DNA from: Neoasaia chiangmaiensis
GTDB lineage: Bacteria; Pseudomonadota; Alphaproteobacteria; Acetobacterales; Acetobacteraceae
DNA length: 64,000 nucleotides
Assembly: GCF_002005465.1 (NCBI RefSeq)
Contig: NZ_CP014691.1
Coordinates: 682,001 to 746,000, forward strand
Reading direction: 5' to 3'
Part shown: piece by piece, positions 9,906-18,932 of the stretch
Layout: each line of letters starts with the position of its first letter
Numbering within the stretch: the first letter of the stretch is position 1
Notes under the pieces: generated by a model
What the model was told of the DNA's origin: nothing
Seen by the model: only the letters and a program-made list of their open reading frames with translations
Database searches by the model: none
Program-made: the position numbers and the translations under genes

Positions 9906-11308
9906 CGACCGACAGGCAGCCAGTAGAAAGCCATGATCGCCCGCTGCGCCGTCATGGCACCAGCCACCATAAACCCCCCCAGAAAAACAGCCTGTCGCAA
10001 GGGTGTCCGGCCTACCGGCAACCCTTCCGGCGATTGCGGAAACAGCAGCGTCATCATGATGGCAATGGGAATGAAGTATCGCCCCTGAATACCTTCGATC
10101 AATGGTGCCGCGACCGGCGTCCAGATCATGTATAGCGCCATGAACACGGCCAGAATGCTGCCCGCCAGAATGCCCCCGGTTGCGGCATTGCGCCAGGAGA
10201 CGAGGCCCTTCCCCGTCTTGCCAATGCCGCTCAACGCCGCCACGAGCAATGCCACTACCGCAGCCCCGTCAGACACCGCGCCAAGATCGACCTGTAACCG
10301 CCCCAGAACCCCAACGAACTGGCGCATATACGTCCACCCCATCAGGCGGAGGGTCGACGCAAGAATATGCGCCACGTGCAACGGATGCCGCACCACATAC
10401 ATAAGTTGCACGGGCGCCGCGACATGGTCCGCAACACGAAAACCAACTTTTGCCGGATGGGTGAAAAGGACTGTACATATCAGGGGAACCAGCATGGCCA
10501 GACAACTGGCCACGACAGCCATGCGCATTTTATGACGACCGGCGCTCATACATGTCATGGGCAGGAATGCCAAAGGCAGATAGGCCGGTTTGGCGGCGAT
10601 GACCAATCCCAGCAGCAGCGCCGTCGCGATCAGACCCCGATCCGTCGTGCAGCGGCCAAGACCCACCGCCACGAGCGCCGCCGTCGCAATCTGCACGCCA
10701 TCCTGTGCGCAGGACACGAAAAGACCCATGTCCATCGGCAGCGACAGCAGCAGGGCAAGAAGCAGCCGCGCACGTGTCGCCCAGGCAATCGCACAGGCAC
10801 CCAGAAAGCTTGCCGTCAGCAACACCGCCAGCCTTGCGCAAAGATAGGCGAAAAAAACCGGTGCACCGAGCACCCGGGCGATACCTAGCGCAACAGCCGA
10901 GGGAAAATAAAAGAATGGCGGATAGATCGCGGTATTCGGATAACCGGCCGGCACGTAAGGGCCATCGAAGCGCGCCCGTGTATCGCCGATCAGATTGACG
11001 AAAGCATAAGGACGGCGTGGCGGATAGACCGTGTTGTTCGCTGTCCAAGCAAAGCGGACCAGACCTTCCGAAAGAAGGGAACCTGCGTCATGTGCATTGA
11101 GCCGATGCGCGACCCAATCGCCTTGCGATATCGCCTCGGCTTTCAACAGATGCGTCAGTTCGTCGGGCATCTGGAGAGGCGGCAGTGTCAGAAGAAGAGT
11201 GATACCGCAGAGCGGCATCAGGACGAGATAGGTCAGTGCTAACCGGTCTCGTCCGATGAAGAGCAGGATGGCGCGAAACAGATCGCCCGTGCGTCCGAAG
11301 CGCGCCAT
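9902..11308 (-). CDS. DUF2142 polytopic membrane protein (copy 2)
   Basis: Paralogue of the next gene downstream, also 468 residues from the ATG at 11308. It shares the landmarks PPLQMPDELTHLL, NTAIYPPFFYFPS, LSLPMDMGLFVSCAQDG and GIQGRYFIPIAIM. The Asp-Glu pair in the first periplasmic loop resembles the acidic motif of GT-C enzymes, which is the basis for suspecting lipid-linked sugar transfer. A longer reading frame would extend into ndk and gives an Arg-rich N-terminus unlike the family, so I rejected it. The start lies 17 bases after the ndk stop, so ndk and both DUF2142 genes may be one transcript. Confidence 0.75.
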   Translation of the reverse strand: MARFGRTGDLFRAILLFIGRDRLALTYLVLMPLCGITLLLTLPPLQMPDELTHLLKAEAISQGDWVAHRLNAHDAGSLLSEGLVRFAWTANNTVYPPRRPYAFVNLIGDTRARFDGPYVPAGYPNTAIYPPFFYFPSAVALGIARVLGAPVFFAYLCARLAVLLTASFLGACAIAWATRARLLLALLLSLPMDMGLFVSCAQDGVQIATAALVAVGLGRCTTDRGLIATALLLGLVIAAKPAYLPLAFLPMTCMSAGRHKMRMAVVASCLAMLVPLICTVLFTHPAKVGFRVADHVAAPVQLMYVVRHPLHVAHILASTLRLMGWTYMRQFVGVLGRLQVDLGAVSDGAAVVALLVAALSGIGKTGKGLVSWRNAATGGILAGSILAVFMALYMIWTPVAAPLIEGIQGRYFIPIAIMMTLLFPQSPEGLPVGRTPLRQAVFLGGFMVAGAMTAQRAIMAFYWLPVGR

Positions 11309-11324
11309 CGCCGCAGGCTGGATA

Positions 11325-11747
11325 TTACGCCAGGATTTCGGTCTCGGCAAAGAAGAACGCGATCTCGTTCTTCGCATTCTCCAGGCTGTCCGAACCATGG
11401 ACGGAGTTGGCTTCGATGCTCTCGGCATACAGCTTGCGCACCGTGCCCTCAGCCGCCTGCGCCGGGTTGGTGGCGCCCATCACGTCACGATGATGCGCGA
11501 CCGCGTTCTCACCCTGCAGAACCTGAACCACAACCGGCTCGGCGATCATGGACGCCACGAGGCTGCCATAAAACGGGCGCTCGGCATGAACGGCGTAGAA
11601 AGCCTTCGCCTGCGCTTCGGTCAGCTGAATACGCTTCTGCGCGACAATCCGCAGACCCGCATCTTCGAACACGGCATTGATCTTGCCGGTCAGGTTGCGC
11701 TTCGTCGCGTCGGGCTTGAGAATGGAAAGCGTGCGTTCGATGGCCAT
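11325..11747 (-). CDS. ndk: Nucleoside diphosphate kinase
   Basis: Transfers gamma-phosphate between nucleoside di- and triphosphates by a phospho-His intermediate. The 140-residue product has the family start [15 protein letters not shown], the segment [16 protein letters not shown] and the active-site motif NSVHGSDS with the catalytic His. The length is typical. A strong ribosome site AAGGAGA lies six bases before the ATG. It is divergent from the ABC-F gene, and the roughly 200 bases between them must hold both promoters. Confidence 0.97.
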   Translation of the reverse strand: MAIERTLSILKPDATKRNLTGKINAVFEDAGLRIVAQKRIQLTEAQAKAFYAVHAERPFYGSLVASMIAEPVVVQVLQGENAVAHHRDVMGATNPAQAAEGTVRKLYAESIEANSVHGSDSLENAKNEIAFFFAETEILA

Positions 11748-11949
11748 GGCCGTCTCCTTCGTGCATCGGAGTCCCCGCGCCGATACGTGGGCCGTCCGAG
11801 AAAAACTGCGCTGCCCTTTACCGCAGTTTCAACGCGCCCGAAAGCGGCTGCCAGGACAAACGGGAAAAAAGAAGCACGCCCCTCTGCAAGACGCGCCGCC
11901 CTTCCGGTATGACAGCCCTATCCCAAAGCGAACAGAGAACGACGACGCC

Positions 11950-13842
11950 GTGAGCCTTTTGACCATCACCGATCTGACGCTACGCATCGCCGGGCGGACC
12001 CTGCTCGACAACGCGTCGCTCAGCATCGATCCCGGCCGGAAAATCGGCCTTGTCGGTCGCAACGGCGCCGGGAAGTCCACCCTGCTCGCGGCCATCGCGG
12101 GCGACATCGCGCCCGATGGCGGCAACATCGTCCTGTCCAGTCGCGCCAGCATGGGCCGCGTGAAGCAGGAGACGCCCTCCGGCGACCGATCGTTGATCGA
12201 TACCGTTCTTTCCGGCCATCTCGAACGCGAAGCCCTGCTGCACGAAGCGGAAACGACACAGGACGCAACGCGCCTTGCCGACGTGCACGAACGTCTTCTC
12301 GCAATCGACGCCCATGCGGCACCGGCGCGCGCGGCGGCCATCCTCTCCGGCCTCGGCTTCGACCAGGATGCGCAGCAGCGCCCCGTCTCCGATTTCTCCG
12401 GCGGCTGGCGGATGCGCGTCGCACTCGCGACGGCGCTGTTCCTCAATCCGGACCTGCTGCTGCTGGACGAGCCGACCAATCACCTCGATATCGAGGCCAC
12501 GATCTGGCTCGAAGGCTGGCTCAGGAATTACGGCGGATCGGCGCTGATCGTCAGTCACGACCGGTCCCTGCTCGACAACGTGGTGGATGCGATCGCCCAT
12601 CTGGATCGCGGCAAGCTGTCGCTCACGCCCGGCGGCTACGAGGAATTCGTGCGCATCCGCACGGAACAGGCCCTTCAGCAGAACCGCGCCGCCGAACGCC
12701 TCGCGGCACAGCGCGCTCACATGCAGTCTTTCGTCGATCGTTTCCGCGCGAAGGCCACCAAGGCACGACAGGCACAGGCCCGCCTGAAGGCGCTCGAACG
12801 CCTGCCGCAGATCGAGTCCGTGATCGAGGATACGCCAACGCGCTTCTCCTTCCCCGAACCCTCGGCACTGCCGCCACCGATGTTGACGATGGACAAGGTC
12901 AGCATCGGCTATGACGGTCGCGTGGTCCTGCGCAATCTGTCGCTTCGCCTGGACATGGATGACCGGATCGCACTGCTGGGCCAGAACGGGCGGGGCAAAT
13001 CGACCTTCGCCAAGCTTCTGGCCGGGCGCCTCGCCCCCATGCATGGATCGGTCCAGCATTCGCCGAAAATGCGGATCGGCTATTTCGCCCAGCATCAAAG
13101 CGACGAGTTGATTTTGACCGACACGCCGATCGACCACATGGCCCGCGCCATGCAGGATGCCACGCCTGTCGCGGTTCGCGCGCAACTGGCACGCTTCGGC
13201 CTCGATGCCGCACGGGCTGAATCAAGGGTGGGCGACCTCTCCGGCGGCGAGAAAGCCCGTCTTTTGCTCGCGCTGGCGACACGCGATGCCCCCCACCTGC
13301 TCCTGCTCGACGAGCCGACGAATCATCTGGACCTCGATGCGCGCGACGCCCTGATCCGCGCGCTGGCGGATTTCGAAGGCGCCGTCGTACTCATCAGTCA
13401 TGATTCTCATCTCGTGGAATCCGTGGCCGATCGACTCTGGCTCGTCGAGGACGGCACGATCGCTCCCTTCGACGGCGACATGAGCGCATATCGGACATGG
13501 CTTGTGGAGCGTGCCCGAAAAGCGGCGGCAGGCAACGAGAACGCGCCGGACAATGACGGCAGCGGCCGCAAGGAAGCACGGCGCGACCGTGCCGAAATCC
13601 GCCGCGCCCAGGCGCCGCTTCGCAAGGAGGCGCGTGCGGCGGAAGCCCTGCTCGGCCAGCTTCACAAGGAACGCGCGCTCATCGAGAAACGTCTCGCCGA
13701 TCCCGCACTTTATGACGCGGGCGATACGCGTGAGATCACCACGCTGAACACACGCCTCGCAGCGTTGACCGCCGAGGAAGCCGCGGCGGAAGAACGCTGG
13801 CTGAATGCGGAAAGCCAGCTCGAAGAAGCAGAACCCAGCTAA
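11950..13842 (+). CDS. ABC-F family ATPase, YheS-like
   Basis: Soluble tandem ATP-binding-cassette protein of about 630 residues without membrane segments. ABC-F proteins bind ribosomes and modulate translation. The first Walker A is GRNGAGKST (residues 36-44), with signature SGGWRMR and Walker B LLLLDEPTNHLD. The second cassette has GQNGRGKST, LSGGEKAR and a second LLLLDEPTNHLD. The linker AHMQSFVDRFRAKATKARQAQ and the QETP motif match the E. coli YheS subfamily closely. The C-terminal 120 residues are charged and probably coiled coil. The start is inferred as GTG at 11950, because upstream in-frame sequence crosses the ndk promoter and is not conserved-looking. Confidence 0.9.
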   Translation: MSLLTITDLTLRIAGRTLLDNASLSIDPGRKIGLVGRNGAGKSTLLAAIAGDIAPDGGNIVLSSRASMGRVKQETPSGDRSLIDTVLSGHLEREALLHEAETTQDATRLADVHERLLAIDAHAAPARAAAILSGLGFDQDAQQRPVSDFSGGWRMRVALATALFLNPDLLLLDEPTNHLDIEATIWLEGWLRNYGGSALIVSHDRSLLDNVVDAIAHLDRGKLSLTPGGYEEFVRIRTEQALQQNRAAERLAAQRAHMQSFVDRFRAKATKARQAQARLKALERLPQIESVIEDTPTRFSFPEPSALPPPMLTMDKVSIGYDGRVVLRNLSLRLDMDDRIALLGQNGRGKSTFAKLLAGRLAPMHGSVQHSPKMRIGYFAQHQSDELILTDTPIDHMARAMQDATPVAVRAQLARFGLDAARAESRVGDLSGGEKARLLLALATRDAPHLLLLDEPTNHLDLDARDALIRALADFEGAVVLISHDSHLVESVADRLWLVEDGTIAPFDGDMSAYRTWLVERARKAAAGNENAPDNDGSGRKEARRDRAEIRRAQAPLRKEARAAEALLGQLHKERALIEKRLADPALYDAGDTREITTLNTRLAALTAEEAAAEERWLNAESQLEEAEPS

Positions 13843-14001
13843 GGCAACATCTGAAAAATTCCATACAGACAGTTGTTTCAAAAAAATATCCTTCAGCTGC
13901 TCTCCTGAGTGCGTCCCTCTTTCGAAAACTATGTTTCCAAACTTCACCGTTGATCAAAACGTTCATTCAGCTCATCCCTTTAGGGTCGAAAAATCAAACC
14001 C

Positions 14002-15138
14002 ATGCCTTCTGACGTCACACCTTCGTCCGATCATTCTCCCCAGCGGGATCTCTCCCATATCTTTCGATTGTTGCGCTTCACGCTGATCGTCACGGTCGCT
14101 GTCATCGCCATCTGGCTCCTGGGCGATGTGCTGACGGTTGTTTTCGCCGCAACGCTGGTGGCCGTCGTCCTTCACGGACTGGCCCGCGCGCTGCGGCGCA
14201 AGTTTCCCATTCCCTATCAGCTTGCGGTGGGATTGGTTGCACTCATCGTTCTTCTGGCAATCGTCGCCCTTGTTTATTTCAGCGGGCCGCAAATCGGCGA
14301 TCAGTTCATGCGCCTGAAACAGGCGTTGATAACCCAAGCAGGCGATCTGAAAGGCCGGCTCGGGCAGTCGAGCTGGGGCCAGTTTGCCCTTGATCACCTG
14401 CCAAGCAGCCTCGGCGGTAACGAATCCAGTAGCAACAGCAGTGGCATATTCGGAACCGGACTGGCGAGCTCCGTCACCGGCATTCTCAGCAGCGCCTTTG
14501 GTTTGCTCGGCACCATCGCGGTCGTCCTGATCGCGGGACTCTATTTCGCCATGTCGCCCGCCCTCTACGTGGACGGTACGCTTCGGCTCGTGCCACCGGG
14601 CCATCGACCTCTTGTTCGTAAATTGCTGCTCGCGGCGGGTGCGACACTGTGGTCATGGACGATTGGACAGGCTTTCGACATGCTGGTCGTCGGACTTGCT
14701 TCCGGTATCGGCCTGACCATTATCGGCGTTCCGCTCGCGCTCGCGCTGGGTGTCGTCGCAGGGTTGTGCAACTTCATCCCCTATATCGGCGCCATTCTCG
14801 GGGCCGTACCCGCCATCCTGATCGCGCTGTCCGATGGCACCCGCGAGGGCCTGACGGTTGCCGGCCTGTATGCCGTCATCCAGTTTCTGGAAGGCAACGT
14901 GCTGGCGCCGTTCATCCAACGCCATGCCGTGCATATGCCGCCGGCGCTGGCGATCCTGTCCCAGACAGTCTTCGGTTCCATCCTCGGTATTCCGGGCCTG
15001 ATCCTGGCATCGCCCCTGACGGCGGCGTTGCTGGTCGTCGGCGACAAGGCCACCGCCCCGCTGGACGACGATATTCGCGTCGGCAGTGATGTCGGCGAGA
15101 CATGTGAACCGGAAGCGGAAAAGAAGAAATACGCCTGA
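14002..15138 (+). CDS. AI-2E/PerM family membrane protein
   Basis: Predicted inner-membrane protein of 378 residues with about seven or eight helices and the typical C-terminal block GLCNFIPYIGAILGAVPA followed by QFLEGNVLAPFIQ. The family is named for E. coli TqsA and PerM, but many members export other small molecules or ions, so the substrate is unknown. In many alphaproteobacteria a perM-like gene sits next to hda. Here it lies about 7 kb away. A ribosome site is not obvious (AGGG about 16 bases upstream). Transcription probably ends at the hairpin at 15150-15181. Confidence 0.85.
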   Translation: MPSDVTPSSDHSPQRDLSHIFRLLRFTLIVTVAVIAIWLLGDVLTVVFAATLVAVVLHGLARALRRKFPIPYQLAVGLVALIVLLAIVALVYFSGPQIGDQFMRLKQALITQAGDLKGRLGQSSWGQFALDHLPSSLGGNESSSNSSGIFGTGLASSVTGILSSAFGLLGTIAVVLIAGLYFAMSPALYVDGTLRLVPPGHRPLVRKLLLAAGATLWSWTIGQAFDMLVVGLASGIGLTIIGVPLALALGVVAGLCNFIPYIGAILGAVPAILIALSDGTREGLTVAGLYAVIQFLEGNVLAPFIQRHAVHMPPALAILSQTVFGSILGIPGLILASPLTAALLVVGDKATAPLDDDIRVGSDVGETCEPEAEKKKYA

Positions 15139-15149
15139 TCAATCAAGAC

Positions 15150-15181
15150 GCGTTCATTGCGCGAGATTTCGCAATGAACGC
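15150..15181. terminator. Perfect 12-bp hairpin between convergent genes
   Basis: GCGTTCATTGCG pairs perfectly with CGCAATGAACGC across an 8-base loop. It lies between the stop of the PerM-like gene and the stop of the 153-residue protein. There is no U-run on either strand, so it is a candidate bidirectional terminator or mRNA-end stabiliser rather than a textbook intrinsic terminator. Confidence 0.6.
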
Positions 15182-15188
15182 ATCAATC

Positions 15189-15650
15189 TCAGGGCGCGAG
15201 ACTGCGCCGATACGGCTGCTGCTGAACCAGTCGACGCATAACATCGAAGTCCTCGTCTTCGAACGCATGCAGGCGGAAAGGCGCGGTCGGCGAAGATTGG
15301 ACGACAGCCGTATCGTTCCAGTCCGCGCTACTTACACCCGTCCATAAGGTGATCGTATAGGCTTCGCCCTGCTGCGGCACGATATGCAGGATCGCATCGC
15401 CGGTCGACGGCGTCTTGGTGGTGAGCGGTCCCCATCCGTGTTTATGGGCATGGAGCCACTGGTCGAGGGCCGTGACCTCATCGGCGCTGAGCACGCGCTG
15501 CTGACGTTCCGGACCGGTCGTGAGGGTCGCGCTGGCAACATGCTGGAAGTTCATCGGCCGCAAATCGGGCAAGGCGAATACCCAGATCAGCCCCGACGTT
15601 CCCAGAACAATCGCCAGGAACGCCACGACCAGAAGTGTTTCCTTTCTCAT
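15189..15650 (-). CDS. Membrane-anchored hypothetical protein, end of glycan operon
   Basis: I do not recognise a family. The 153-residue product has an N-terminal hydrophobic segment (about residues 6-28) with a short positive N-terminus, so it should be anchored in the inner membrane with about 120 residues in the periplasm. The soluble part is mostly predicted strand and turn, has no Cys, and includes a conspicuous HAHKHGWGP stretch near residues 67-75. It starts inside the end of the aminotransferase gene (ATGA overlap), so it is translated with it and may act in the same glycan pathway. That function is inference from position only. Confidence 0.7.
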   Translation of the reverse strand: MRKETLLVVAFLAIVLGTSGLIWVFALPDLRPMNFQHVASATLTTGPERQQRVLSADEVTALDQWLHAHKHGWGPLTTKTPSTGDAILHIVPQQGEAYTITLWTGVSSADWNDTAVVQSSPTAPFRLHAFEDEDFDVMRRLVQQQPYRRSLAP

Positions 15651-16807
15651 GCCGCGCCATTCTCCAGTGCGGCACAGGTGGCAACGGCATCAATCACGCG
15701 TTGTACTTCCTCGTCAGTCAGTTCAGGATGAATCGGCAAGGCCAGAACATGCTCGCCGAGCGATTCGGCTACTGGAAGCCGGACGGTTTCATCGTGCTGG
15801 TCGCGATAGGCAGGCTGAAAATGAAGCGGGCGTGGGTAATAGATCGCGCTCGGCACGCCCTTTTCACGCAGATGAGCTTGCAGGGCGTCACGCGTGGCCG
15901 CGTCGGGCAGCGTAATACAATAGATCGCCCACGCGCTTTGCGATTGTGGTACGCGAGCCGGGATCGAGACATAAGGCTGCAAACCGGCATCGTAGGCGCA
16001 GGCGATCGCTTCCCGTCGGGCCAGTTCATCATCGAAAGCATCCAGCTTCGCCAGCAGGACCGCCGCCTGCAAGGTGTCGATGCGCCCATTGATCCCGATA
16101 CGCAGCACCTCATAACGCGTGCGCCCCTCGCCATGGGTCCGCAGCGAACGATAGAGCTCGGCCCGTTCAGGATCGTCCGTCAGGATTGCGCCGCCATCGC
16201 CATAGCCACCCAATGGCTTGGAAGGAAAGAATGACAGCGTTGTCGCCATGGCCTCCCGGCCGAGCTTCCGGCCGTGATAGGAGCCGCCGAAGGACTGCGC
16301 ACAGTCATCGACCAATGTCAGACCATACCGATCCGCGATGGCGCGGAGCTGATCCCATGGTGCCGGCTGTCCAAAAAGATCCACGCCGATAACCACTCTT
16401 GGTTCAAGGTCATCCTGCGCAAGGACAGCATCGATCCGCGACACCAGACTCTCTGGCGAAATCTGGAAAGTCTTCGGATCCACATCGACGAATACCGGCG
16501 TCGCGCCCAGCAACAAGACCACTTCCGCCGTCGCGGTATAGGTGAAAGCGGGCAGGAACACAGCATCGCCCGGCCCGATCTCCTCCCCCATCAACACCAT
16601 GAGCAGGGCATCCGTCCCCGAGGAGACTCCAATGGCATGGGCGGCACCACAATAGGCCGCCAGGCGCCCTTCGAGTTCCTCGACCTCCGGGCCCATAACA
16701 AACCGGCAGTGACGCATCACGGCATCGACACGCCGCTGAATGGTATCACCGAGACGCGCCTGCTGACGCGGCAGGTCGAGGAACGCGATGGGAGAATTAC
16801 GGGTCAT
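15647..16807 (-). CDS. DegT/DnrJ/EryC1/StrS aminotransferase, WbpE-like
   Basis: PLP-dependent sugar-nucleotide aminotransferase of 386 residues. The active-site motif SFFPSKPLGGYGDGGA (Lys forms the Schiff base) and the N-terminal FLDLPRQQARLGDTI both resemble Pseudomonas WbpE, which aminates a 3-keto-UDP-GlcNAc acid. Other relatives aminate 4-keto sugars (PglE type). Conserved GTDALLMVLM and DDCAQSFGGSYHGR segments are present. The ATG at 16807 has AAGGAT about nine bases upstream. It lies downstream of the dehydratase gene and overlaps the small membrane protein, so an amino-sugar route to a surface glycan is likely. The exact substrate is not resolved. Confidence 0.88.
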   Translation of the reverse strand: MTRNSPIAFLDLPRQQARLGDTIQRRVDAVMRHCRFVMGPEVEELEGRLAAYCGAAHAIGVSSGTDALLMVLMGEEIGPGDAVFLPAFTYTATAEVVLLLGATPVFVDVDPKTFQISPESLVSRIDAVLAQDDLEPRVVIGVDLFGQPAPWDQLRAIADRYGLTLVDDCAQSFGGSYHGRKLGREAMATTLSFFPSKPLGGYGDGGAILTDDPERAELYRSLRTHGEGRTRYEVLRIGINGRIDTLQAAVLLAKLDAFDDELARREAIACAYDAGLQPYVSIPARVPQSQSAWAIYCITLPDAATRDALQAHLREKGVPSAIYYPRPLHFQPAYRDQHDETVRLPVAESLGEHVLALPIHPELTDEEVQRVIDAVATCAALENGAA

Positions 16808-16869
16808 GACGCGACCATCCTTCTGACGCAGCGAGCCGACAGCTCTTCTGCGCCTCTACTGACACAATT

Positions 16870-18849
16870 TTACAAATTTGCCGATATCCAGGCTTTCTGG
16901 ACCTTGCCTTCCGGATTGTGCTCGAATTCCGGCACCAGCAGATGGAGAATCTCAAGGGCTCGGGCAACATCGCCCCTCCTGCAGGCGTCACGCAGCCGGT
17001 CGAGCGATGTCGCTGCGGCATCAAGATCGACCGTACGCGGCGTTGCGATTCGAAGCCCCGCGGCATCGGTGGGAACCGGCGCCTCGCGCCCATGGAAGAG
17101 TTCCTCGAACAGCTTCTCACCGGGACGCAACCCTGTCACCCGGATCGCAATATCCTCTTCCGGCCGCAGTCCCGCCAACCGGATCATCTGCCGTGCCAGA
17201 TCGAGGATGCGCACGGGCTCACCCATATCCAGCACGAAGATGCCGCCGTCCCGAAGGCGAACATCCGTCTCATCAGCGCTTTCCCGATGCGCGGTTCCCC
17301 GGACGCTGGCCTGTAGAACCAGCCCCACCGCCTCCGGCACTGTCATGAAGTAACGGGTCATGTCCGGATGCGTGATGGTCAGCGGCCCGCCATTGGCCAG
17401 TTGCCGCTGGAACAGCGGCACGACGGACCCTGTCGATCCCAGGACATTGCCGAAACGCACGGTAACGCAAAGCAACCCGCCATCACCCTGACGGCGCGAC
17501 TGCTTGTCCAGCGCCTGACAGTAGATTTCCGCGCAACGTTTGCTCGCCCCCATCAGGCTGGACGGATTGACGGCCTTGTCACTGGAGATCAGCACCATCG
17601 CCTGGGCCCCATGCCGCGCCGCTGCATCGGCCACGATACGCGTGCCGATGACGTTCGTCAGAATCCCCTCGCAGGGATTGGCCTCAACGATCGGTACATG
17701 CTTCAGCGCCGCCGCATGAAAAACAAGCGCCGGACGGTAATGCTCGAAAACCGCCTCCATACGCGCTTGATCCCGAATATCGGCGACGATCACCTGCCGC
17801 GCCACTTCGGGATAACTCTCGGAAAGTTCGAGATCGATCTGCCAGAGCGCGAACTCGCCATGATCGAGCAAAAGCAGCAGGCTCGGCCCCAGTGACGCGA
17901 TCTGTCGCACAAGCTCCGATCCGATCGTTCCGCCCGCGCCCGTGACAAGCACGACGCGCTCGCCGATAAGGCGCGCCATGCCATCCAGATCCAGCGGCAC
18001 CTGAGGCCGGTTCAGCAGATCCTCCAGCGCGATCGGCCGCAACTCGACCCGCGCCGCCGGTTGCAGACTGGTCAGCGACGGCGTGCGCTTGACGCTCACC
18101 CCATGTTCCTGCGCCGCTTCGAACACCCGCGACAGTGCCGCGCCGCGCAGATCGGGATCGGTCAAAACAATCTCCTGCGGCAAGGGACCGCGCCAGCGCG
18201 CCAGCAGCCCGGCGCAATCGTCGATCGTACCCAGGATCGGCGTATTATGGATACGCCGCCCCGTTTGACCGGAGGCCTCGGTCAGCAATCCCATGACCTG
18301 ATAGCGCTGCAAGCTGTCCCGCTCGATCGCACGCATGAACAGATCGGCGCCCAGATCGGAACCCAGCAGCAGCACGCGGGTATATGCACCCGAGCCCTGT
18401 TGCCGCCACCGCGCGGCAAGGCGTGTTGCCATGCGCACGGCGCCAAGCCCGCATAGCAGGACAAGGGCATGAATGACCGGAAATGTCGGCGATGGCAGAG
18501 GGTAACCCGTCAGTCGCAAACCAATGGCGAAGAGCAGGGCACTGGCCACGGAAGCTCCGGCGATTCCGACCAGATCGGCCAGCCCCGAAAAACGCCAGTA
18601 CTGTTGCGGCACCCTGAATGGCAGCCCACTGACAAAAAGCGTGATCGCACCGCCGGCAATGAACCAGAGCGGATGCAGCAGGCCTCCATAAGGCTCAGCC
18701 AGAAAGCGCGCGATCGGCGCCGCGGAGGCCGATACGACGCCATCGAGCACGATATTCAGCGCGATCCGGCCAGTTGGGCGGCGACGCGGGCGCGTTGGGA
18801 CGGATGACGGCATGTCATTCGGGGATTGTTGCAGAGGCTTCACACGCAT
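16870..18849 (-). CDS. Membrane UDP-sugar 4,6-dehydratase/epimerase (WbpM/PglF/CapD-like)
   Basis: Large nucleotide-sugar dehydratase of 659 residues. The first 160 residues hold about four membrane helices. A CoA-binding-like Rossmann region follows, and then a short-chain dehydrogenase domain with TGAGGTIGSELVRQI near residue 305. The catalytic segment LISSDKAVNPSSLMGASKR corresponds to the T-D-K motif of WbpM and PglF, with Ser instead of Thr. These enzymes convert UDP-GlcNAc to the 4-keto-6-deoxy sugar. The ATG at 18849 has no clear ribosome site, and an ATG at 18813 is an alternative. It is divergent from the phosphoglycosyltransferase and precedes the aminotransferase. Confidence 0.9.
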   Translation of the reverse strand: MRVKPLQQSPNDMPSSVPTRPRRRPTGRIALNIVLDGVVSASAAPIARFLAEPYGGLLHPLWFIAGGAITLFVSGLPFRVPQQYWRFSGLADLVGIAGASVASALLFAIGLRLTGYPLPSPTFPVIHALVLLCGLGAVRMATRLAARWRQQGSGAYTRVLLLGSDLGADLFMRAIERDSLQRYQVMGLLTEASGQTGRRIHNTPILGTIDDCAGLLARWRGPLPQEIVLTDPDLRGAALSRVFEAAQEHGVSVKRTPSLTSLQPAARVELRPIALEDLLNRPQVPLDLDGMARLIGERVVLVTGAGGTIGSELVRQIASLGPSLLLLLDHGEFALWQIDLELSESYPEVARQVIVADIRDQARMEAVFEHYRPALVFHAAALKHVPIVEANPCEGILTNVIGTRIVADAAARHGAQAMVLISSDKAVNPSSLMGASKRCAEIYCQALDKQSRRQGDGGLLCVTVRFGNVLGSTGSVVPLFQRQLANGGPLTITHPDMTRYFMTVPEAVGLVLQASVRGTAHRESADETDVRLRDGGIFVLDMGEPVRILDLARQMIRLAGLRPEEDIAIRVTGLRPGEKLFEELFHGREAPVPTDAAGLRIATPRTVDLDAAATSLDRLRDACRRGDVARALEILHLLVPEFEHNPEGKVQKAWISANL

Positions 18850-18932
18850 CTTATAGCGCCGAAAGACATCCTGTCGCGATGTCTGTCATAATCCACCCTA
18901 TCGCAATCTTCCCGGAAGGCACCCGCAAGCGC

